From Nocardioides alkalitolerans DSM 16699 (GTDB lineage Bacteria > Actinomycetota > Actinomycetes > Propionibacteriales > Nocardioidaceae): a stretch of DNA of 64,000 nt. The stretch spans positions 660,562 to 724,561 of the forward strand of contig NZ_KE384533.1 in NCBI RefSeq assembly GCF_000426525.1. Direction: 5' to 3'. The notes beneath the pieces were generated by a model that saw only the letters and a list, made by a program, of their open reading frames with translations, searched no databases and had not been told where the DNA came from. Every line of letters begins with the position of its first letter. Within the stretch, counting starts at the first letter, position 1. Both the position numbers and the translations under genes were made by a program. Shown here piece after piece: positions 58,525 through 64,000 of the stretch.

Positions 58525-58555
58525 GTGCTGGTGGTGCTGGTGGTGCTGGTGGTGC
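58525..58555. repeat. 9-bp tandem repeats between nfeD-like and flotillin genes
   Basis: Units GTGCTGGTG at 58525, 58534 and 58543 plus a partial fourth, in the 88-bp gap between the two genes. Likely a slippage tract. Confidence 0.85.
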
Positions 58556-58560
58556 GGGGG

Positions 58561-59055
58561 TCAGGGGAGGGCGTCGTACGTCGCCTGCACCGTCACCGCG
58601 GTGGGTGAGAGCACGCCGGTGACGTGCACCTCGGTGCCGGCGGGCAGCGGCCGCTCGGCCTGCGCGTTGTAGCGCAGGACGTGGCCGCCGCGGCGGACGG
58701 TGATGGCGCCGTACCCGCCCTCGGGGATGTCGCTGACGACCGTCGCGTCCCACCCGAGCACGTCGCGCGTGCTGGGGATCTCGTCGGTGCCGCCGGTGCG
58801 CACCACCCGCGTGAGCCAGATGGCGAACCACGCCGTGACGACGCCCGCGCCGACGCCGACGAGCGACGACAGGAACATCGGCAGCCCGAGGGCCTGGGCC
58901 GTGGCCCCGCCGAAACCGAGCGCCGAGACGAAGCCACCGAGCGCGGCCGTGGAGAACCACTCGCCGAGGCCGTCGAAGTCGAGCACGTCGCCCAGCACCA
59001 GCGAGACGAGGAGCACGGCGACGCCACAGATCCCGATGATGAGGAAGGGCGTCAT
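58561..59055 (-). CDS. NfeD-like membrane protein (flotillin partner)
   Basis: A 164-residue protein with three hydrophobic helices (about 3-22, 36-58 and 62-86) and a C-terminal soluble domain of about 70 residues (GWDATVVSDIPEGGYGAITVRRGGHVLRYNAQAERPLPAGTEVHVTGVLS) that fits the NfeD OB-fold. It is the short NfeD form without protease domain (YuaF-like). YuaF-like proteins act with flotillin in membrane domain organisation. ATG 59055 has AGAGGTGA upstream. The two genes form an operon. Confidence 0.82.
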   Translation of the reverse strand: MTPFLIIGICGVAVLLVSLVLGDVLDFDGLGEWFSTAALGGFVSALGFGGATAQALGLPMFLSSLVGVGAGVVTAWFAIWLTRVVRTGGTDEIPSTRDVLGWDATVVSDIPEGGYGAITVRRGGHVLRYNAQAERPLPAGTEVHVTGVLSPTAVTVQATYDALP

Positions 59056-59257
59056 CTGTTCACCTCTCGGGTCGTACGGCGGGGCCTGCCGTCGGCGACG
59101 GCCACGACCTCCCAGGGTAGGCGCCCGGGGGCCGTCGCGTCTGTGCGCGAGACTCCCCACGTCGGCGCCCCTTCACACCCGCCGGACGCCCCGATCGTCG
59201 GCAGGACCACACCCGCGACGTCACCGCGACGTCATCCGGGCGTGGCAGTCTGGAGCC

Positions 59258-60721
59258 ATGTCGACCGCACACCCCCAGGGCACCCCGGGCCCACCGACCA
59301 CCGTGGTGCTCTTCGGGGCGACCGGTGACCTCTCCCGCCGCAAGCTGCTGCCCGGCCTGCTCCACCTCCTGCGCTCGGGCCTGCTGCCGGACGTGCAGAT
59401 CGTGGGCACGTCCCTCGACGCGCACACGCGCGACTCGTTCGTGCAGTTCGCCCGCGCCGCGATCGACGAGTTCGCGAGCGACACCACCGACGAGGAGTGG
59501 GACGACTTCGCGAAGCGGCTCTACTGGGCGCCGGGCGGTACGGCGGAGTCGCTGCGGGCCGCGGTGGACGAGGCCGAGTCGGAGTGCGTCGAGCCGCAGC
59601 ACCGCCTCCACTACCTCTCGGTGCCGCCGAAGGCCGCGATGGCGGTGATCCACACGCTGAAGGAGGCCGAGCTCGTCGAGCGCTCCCGCGTGATCATGGA
59701 GAAGCCGTTCGGCGTCGACCTGGAGAGCGCCAAGGCCCTCAACGCGGCCGTGCACGAGGTGTTCGACGAGACCCAGGTCTTCCGCATCGACCACTTCCTG
59801 GGCAAGGAGGCGGCGCTCAACATCCTGGCGTTCCGGTTCGCCAACGGGCTCTTCGAGCCCGTGTGGAACCGCAACATGATCGACCACGTGCAGATCGACG
59901 TGCCGGAGAAGCTGGGCCTCGAGCAGCGGGCCTCGTTCTACGAGTCGACGGGCGCCTACCGCGACATGGTGGTGACCCACCTCTTCCAGGTGCTGGCGTT
60001 CACGGCCATGGAGGCGCCGACCGCGCTCGACCCGCAGTCGATCACGGAGGAGAAGAACAAGGTCTTCCGCTCGATGCTGCCGATCCACCCGGAGGACGTG
60101 GTGCGCGGGCAGTACCTCGGCTACCGCGAGGAGGAGGGGGTGCTCCCCGACTCCGAGACCGAGACGTTCATCGCCCTGCGCTGCTACGTCGACAACTGGC
60201 GCTGGGCGGGCGTGCCGTTCTACCTGCGCACCGGCAAGCGCCTCGCGGAGGGCCAGCGCATCATCTCGGTGGCCTTCAAGGAGCCGCCCAAGTCGATGTT
60301 CCCCGAGGGCTCGGGCATCGGTCAGCACGGTCCCGACCACCTGACGTTCGACCTGGCCGACCAGGCGAAGGTCAGCCTGTCGTTCTACGGCAAGCGCCCG
60401 GGTCCGGGCTTCAAGCTCGACAAGGTCTCCATGCAGTTCTCGGTGGAGGACACGAACTGGGCCGGCTCGGTGCTCGAGGCCTACGAGCGCCTCATCCTCG
60501 AGGCCACGAAGGGCAACCACACCCTCTTCACGACCTCGGAGGGCGTGGAGCGCCTCTGGGAGGTCTCGCAGCCGCTGCTCGACGACCCGCCGCCGGTGCG
60601 TCCCTACGAGTCCGGCACGTGGGGCCCGAACCAGATCCACCAGCTCATCGCGCCCCGTGCGTGGCGGCTGCCGTTCGAGCGCAAGTGGCGCCAGAAGCCC
60701 GCCGACCACGACGCGGACTGA
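59258..60721 (+). CDS. zwf: Glucose-6-phosphate 1-dehydrogenase
   Basis: A 487-residue G6PD, first enzyme of the oxidative pentose phosphate pathway (glucose-6-phosphate to 6-phosphogluconolactone, making NADPH). The coenzyme loop is VVLFGATGDLSRRKLLPGL, the active site is FRIDHFLGKEAALNIL with the catalytic His, and EKPFG and RTGKRL are conserved. The length is normal. ATG 59258 lies 6 nt after a CAGTCT box. No opcA, tal or pgl gene follows, so it is outside the usual actinobacterial tkt-tal-zwf-opcA cluster and is probably a second zwf copy. Confidence 0.95.
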   Translation: MSTAHPQGTPGPPTTVVLFGATGDLSRRKLLPGLLHLLRSGLLPDVQIVGTSLDAHTRDSFVQFARAAIDEFASDTTDEEWDDFAKRLYWAPGGTAESLRAAVDEAESECVEPQHRLHYLSVPPKAAMAVIHTLKEAELVERSRVIMEKPFGVDLESAKALNAAVHEVFDETQVFRIDHFLGKEAALNILAFRFANGLFEPVWNRNMIDHVQIDVPEKLGLEQRASFYESTGAYRDMVVTHLFQVLAFTAMEAPTALDPQSITEEKNKVFRSMLPIHPEDVVRGQYLGYREEEGVLPDSETETFIALRCYVDNWRWAGVPFYLRTGKRLAEGQRIISVAFKEPPKSMFPEGSGIGQHGPDHLTFDLADQAKVSLSFYGKRPGPGFKLDKVSMQFSVEDTNWAGSVLEAYERLILEATKGNHTLFTTSEGVERLWEVSQPLLDDPPPVRPYESGTWGPNQIHQLIAPRAWRLPFERKWRQKPADHDAD

Positions 60722-60797
60722 GACGCCACCTCCACCCGGCATGACGGGCGCGCTCCGCGGGTAGGGACGCCCCGGACCCGAGGGAGGCCCCGTGGAG

Positions 60798-63700
60798 ATG
60801 CGCACGTTCACCCTGACGTCAGGCACGTCGGACAAGTTCTGGTCGATCGGCGTCGAGGGCGCCGACGTGACCACCCACTACGGCCGCAACGGCACCAAGG
60901 GGCAGGTCACGCGCAAGACGTACGGCGACCCGGCCGCCGCCGTGGCCGAGGCCGCCAAGCAGGTCGCGGCGAAGGTCAAGAAGGGGTACGTCGAGGGCGC
61001 CGCCGCCGCGCCCGGCGACCTCCCGGCGCCCCGGCCGGCGCCGGCAGCCGCCGTACCCGCGGAGCCCGCAGCCGTGGAGCCCGCGCCCGCCGTACCCGCG
61101 GAGCCCACCGGGACGTCATCAGCACCCGAGGCCCCGGGCCCCGATCCGGATGACGTCCGCCCCGCGCCCGCCGCGCCCGGGCCGGTGCCGGCCGATCTCG
61201 GCGTCCTCCTCACGCGCACCGAGGAGGCGGCGCTCGCGGGCGGGCGGCCGCTCGACTCCCTCGAGGTGCCGGAGCCGACCCGCGACGGTGCGGCGACGGC
61301 GAAGTACCTCGAGGCGTGGCTGAAGACGCACGCCATCGTCGACACCAGCTACTACGGGCGCAACGAGACGTCGGTGTTCCCACCGTTCGACGGGCTGCCC
61401 GACCGACGGACGGCCGCCTGGTGGGTGGCCTTCGGCTGCGAGCTCGTGCCGCGCCGGCTCGTCGACGGCGCCCGGGTGCCGTTCACCTGGGAGCAGTGGC
61501 ACGACGAGGCCTTCCTGGCGGCCGAGAAGAAGGGGTCGATCCGGCTCGACCTGCCGGAGCGGCGCCGACGGGCGCGGGCCGCCGCCGAGGATCCCGACGC
61601 CCCGCTGCCGCTGCGCCGCTGGCTGGGCAGCGGCCCGACGGACGGCGTCTCGCTGTGGGTCGCCCTGGACGGCCCGGCGTCCCTGCTGGACGTCGACGCT
61701 GCCGTCACCGGTGTGCTGCAGGTGCGCGACGTGCCCGTCCTGCGGGCCCTCGTGGTGCCGCAGCTGCCCGCCGCCGACCTCGAGCGGCTGCGCGAGGCGG
61801 CCCGCTCGACCACGCTCGAGCCCCGCGTGCGCCTCGCGCTGAGCGCGCTGGCCGCCGCTCCCGAGGAGCACGCCGCCCTGGTCGACGAGCTCGGTGCCGA
61901 CGTCCTCGTCGAGCAGCAGCAGATGGAGCTGCCGGACGGGCGCCACGTCACGGGCGACGTGGGCGTGCACTGGGGGCTGCTGCTCGCCGCCGCCCTCGCC
62001 CTGCCCGACCCCGAGCACCGCGCGGCCCTCTGGGACGGCGTCGTCGAGGTGCTGGAGTCGCTGGGCGAGACCCGGCTGATGTGGCGCAGCACCCCGCCGG
62101 ACGCCCTCGAGCTGGAGGTCTTCGGCTCCCGGGCGCTGACCGTCGCCGCCGACATCGTCTGCGCGGAGACCAGCGCCGAGCGTGCCCTCTTCCAGGCCCG
62201 CCCGCTGCTCGGCCGCCTCACCGGGGCGGGCGCGGTGCCCTTCGCGCTGCGGCTCGCGACCGGGTCGAAGGCCGTCGTCGTCGCGCGGGAGTGGCTGGTC
62301 GAGCACGCGGCCGCGCTGGCGTCGTACGACGGCCCCCTGTCGCGCACCGACCTCCGCGCGCTCGAGTCGGTGGTGCGCGAGATCCTCGCCGCCGACCCGC
62401 GGGCGCTCGAGGCCCCCCGGCACCCGGACGTGGCGGCGCTCGTCACCCGGCTGCGCGAGGAGTCGTCGGTGGCCGTGCTCGGTGCCGACGGGGTGCTGCC
62501 CGACTGGTGGACCGAGGCGCTCGCGGCCGAGGACGCGACCCCGGTCGCCGAGGGCGCCCTCAAGCTGCCGGGGAGGCTCCCGGCGTACGCCGCCGCACTG
62601 CCGCCGCTCCGGGTGGCCGACGCGCGGCTCGACGACGACCAGCTGGCGGCCGTGCTGTGGTCGGCGGTGCGCAGCGGCCGCGACGAGTCCCTGGCCCCGC
62701 GCCCGCTCGTGGCGGCGGTGCGGGAGCGCATGAGCGGCGCCGCCCGCGACGCCATCGCGCTCGGCCTGCTCGAGGGCTACCTCGGGGCGGGGGCGAAGTC
62801 GCCGGAGAAGGCCGTGTTCCTGGCCTCCGGCTTCCTCGGCGCCGACGGCCTCGTGCTCGACCTGGCGCCCCGGGTGCGGGCCTGGCCCGGCGAGAGCCAG
62901 CACCAGCGCGCGGTCACCGGGCTCGACGTGCTGGCCGCGACCGGCACCACCTCGGCGCTGCAGGCCATCTCGGGCATCGCGGCGAAGTCGAAGTTCAAGG
63001 GCGTGCAGAAGGCCGCGCAGGAGTCGCTGGCCCGGCTGGCCGCGCTCCAGGGCCTCACCGTCGACGAGCTCGAGGACCGGGTCGTGCCCGACGGCGGCCT
63101 CGACGAGCGCGGCGTGCGGGTGCTCGACTACGGGCCGCGCCGGTTCCGGGTGGCGCTGAGCCCGCAGGGCAGGCTCGTGGTCTCCGCCCTCGGCGACGAC
63201 GGGCGCCCGACCGGCACGCCCCGCACGGCGCTGCCCGCGCCGAACGCGAAGGACGACGCCGAGCTGGCCGCGGCCGCCAAGGCCGAGTTCGCCCTCGCCC
63301 GCAAGCAGCTGACCGAGCTCGCCAAGATCCAGACCGTGCGGCTCGAGAAGGCGATGGTGACCGGGCGGCGCTGGCCGGTCGCCGAGCACACGGCGTACCT
63401 CGTCGAGCACCCCGTCGTGAACTCCCTCATCCGCCCGCTGGTGTGGTCGGTCGAGCCCGGCGACGGGAGCGACGCCGTGCTCGTGCGGGTCACCGAGGAC
63501 CGCGAGTACGTGACGGTCGACGAGGACCCCTACGAGCCGCCGGCCGGCGCGACCGTCGCCCTCGCCCACCCGCTGCACCTGGACGCCGGGGTGCGCGACG
63601 CCTGGCGGGCCCAGCTGGCCGACTACGAGCTGGTGGCGCCGGTCGACCAGCTCGACCGCGCGACCTTCGGCCTGCCCGAGGGCCAGCAGCCGGGCGGCGA

Positions 63701-64000
63701 CTTCGCGGGGCTGCCGCAGGGGCGCATCAACCCCGGCGCCCTCGTCAGCACGCTGGAGCGGATGGGCTGGGTGCGGGGCACACCGGCCGACGCGGGGGTG
63801 GTCAGCACGATGGCGCTGCCGTTCGCCGACCGCGGCCTCGAGGTCGTCATCGACCTCCGGGACGGGCTGTGGACCGGCATGATCCACGAGTCCGGGCCGC
63901 AGGAGGTCGCGGCGGCGGGGGTGTTCGACCTCTCCGAGCGCAACCGCTGCTACTACGAGCCGGCCCGTGCCCGGGACTGGACGACCGTCGACCCGATCGT
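60798..64000 (+). CDS. WGR and DUF4132 (MolR-like) protein, 3' end outside the window
   Basis: A frame of at least 1067 codons with no stop before the right edge. Residues 1-65 form a WGR domain (TSGTSDKFWSIGVEGADVTT, THYGRNGTKGQVTRKTYG, VKKGYVEG). A Pro/Ala/Glu linker (66-130) follows, then a long helical region, and from about 740 a DUF4132-type region (LTVDELEDRVVPDGGLDERG, VLDYGPRRFRV, QTVRLEKAMVTGRRW). This is the layout of MolR-type proteins; function unknown, possibly in molybdate or NAD/nucleic-acid-linked stress biology (WGR domains bind DNA ends in PARPs). GGGAGG precedes; ATG 60798 and GTG 60792 are both possible starts. Confidence 0.85.
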   Translation, partial: MRTFTLTSGTSDKFWSIGVEGADVTTHYGRNGTKGQVTRKTYGDPAAAVAEAAKQVAAKVKKGYVEGAAAAPGDLPAPRPAPAAAVPAEPAAVEPAPAVPAEPTGTSSAPEAPGPDPDDVRPAPAAPGPVPADLGVLLTRTEEAALAGGRPLDSLEVPEPTRDGAATAKYLEAWLKTHAIVDTSYYGRNETSVFPPFDGLPDRRTAAWWVAFGCELVPRRLVDGARVPFTWEQWHDEAFLAAEKKGSIRLDLPERRRRARAAAEDPDAPLPLRRWLGSGPTDGVSLWVALDGPASLLDVDAAVTGVLQVRDVPVLRALVVPQLPAADLERLREAARSTTLEPRVRLALSALAAAPEEHAALVDELGADVLVEQQQMELPDGRHVTGDVGVHWGLLLAAALALPDPEHRAALWDGVVEVLESLGETRLMWRSTPPDALELEVFGSRALTVAADIVCAETSAERALFQARPLLGRLTGAGAVPFALRLATGSKAVVVAREWLVEHAAALASYDGPLSRTDLRALESVVREILAADPRALEAPRHPDVAALVTRLREESSVAVLGADGVLPDWWTEALAAEDATPVAEGALKLPGRLPAYAAALPPLRVADARLDDDQLAAVLWSAVRSGRDESLAPRPLVAAVRERMSGAARDAIALGLLEGYLGAGAKSPEKAVFLASGFLGADGLVLDLAPRVRAWPGESQHQRAVTGLDVLAATGTTSALQAISGIAAKSKFKGVQKAAQESLARLAALQGLTVDELEDRVVPDGGLDERGVRVLDYGPRRFRVALSPQGRLVVSALGDDGRPTGTPRTALPAPNAKDDAELAAAAKAEFALARKQLTELAKIQTVRLEKAMVTGRRWPVAEHTAYLVEHPVVNSLIRPLVWSVEPGDGSDAVLVRVTEDREYVTVDEDPYEPPAGATVALAHPLHLDAGVRDAWRAQLADYELVAPVDQLDRATFGLPEGQQPGGDFAGLPQGRINPGALVSTLERMGWVRGTPADAGVVSTMALPFADRGLEVVIDLRDGLWTGMIHESGPQEVAAAGVFDLSERNRCYYEPARARDWTTVDPI

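Noticed and set aside
61119-63887. Antisense open frame of more than 900 codons opposite the WGR-DUF4132 gene
   Set aside because: The plus frame has recognisable WGR and DUF4132 motifs; the minus frame is a low-complexity His/Arg/Gly/Val sequence, as expected for the complement of GC-rich coding DNA.

Overview
The window is about 73% GC and almost fully coding. It has short overlapping stop/start junctions, many GTG starts, and TAnnnT promoter boxes placed 6-8 nt before start codons (leaderless transcription). Together with the gene families present (DUF2332, DUF1707, DUF4232, Asp23 islands, SigG-like sigma factors, PadR and pirin proteins), this points to a chromosome of an actinobacterium, most likely Nocardioides or a close relative. 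I see no rRNA, tRNA, CRISPR array, transposase, integrase or phage gene.

Layout. 1-221: 5' end of a PucR-type regulator on the minus strand. 338-4984: a translationally coupled operon of thiolase, acyl-CoA ligase, gamma-carbonic-anhydrase-like protein and FAD-linked oxidase. 5005-8614: membrane protein, azoreductase, a 280-bp duplicated hairpin element, glutaminase-STAS, a permuted papain-like protein and a tiny membrane protein. 8874-13677: DUF2332, then a four-gene group of membrane PAS histidine kinase, pyruvoyl-dependent arginine decarboxylase, GNAT-like protein and single-domain response regulator. 13832-20703: MDMPI-like protein, SigG-like sigma factor with a divergent VOC protein, pirin, 2,4-dienoyl-CoA reductase with its PadR regulator, a lipoprotein and a Gdx/SugE exporter. 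20824-26176: NmrA-like reductase, CaiB CoA-transferase, ArsB-like transporter, acyl-CoA dehydrogenase.

26244-31776 is the most interesting block: manA, a BpsA-like aminopropyltransferase fused to a zinc ribbon and a GNAT domain, an FkbH-like HAD protein, a small acyl carrier protein, a convergent S-adenosylmethionine decarboxylase (speD) and a Sfp-type phosphopantetheinyl transferase. SpeD makes the aminopropyl donor, BpsA uses it to branch polyamines, FkbH proteins load carrier proteins with a C3 acyl unit, and the PPTase activates the carrier. I infer a pathway for an acylated (perhaps glycerylated) branched polyamine; I do not know of a description of this set. The arginine decarboxylase 15 kb upstream would supply agmatine.

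31748-36786: AI-2E-type permease, then the fadA-fadB beta-oxidation operon. 36856-40289: an envelope-stress island (two Asp23/Gls24-type proteins, a third small partner, an HPD-containing protein, CsbD) and glutathione peroxidase. 40339-45113: GH6 glycosidase, PadR regulator with DUF1707 protein, a tandem GNAT and YceI. 45487-48400: a 46-residue protein and a secreted SGNH esterase flanked by PHO-box-like repeats, then a TerC/Alx protein. 48532-51992: ABC exporter with DesKR-type two-component genes. 52111-56735: aldehyde dehydrogenase, DUF1304, MDR oxidoreductase, thioredoxin-reductase-like protein with its divergent MerR regulator. 56934-59055: flotillin plus NfeD-like protein. 59258-60721: zwf. 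60798 to the edge: a WGR-DUF4132 (MolR-like) protein that runs out of the window.

Non-coding DNA is rich in structure. There are three copies of a dispersed palindrome of about 78-80 bp (8676, 45271, 55133), a two-copy double-hairpin element (6156-6436), several other long palindromes, and clear operator candidates: a TGACA-N7-TGTCA motif shared by a CaiB gene and fadAB, paired TGCAAC-N2-GTTGCA sites at padR, a MerR promoter with a 19-bp spacer, and a GlxR/CRP-like site.
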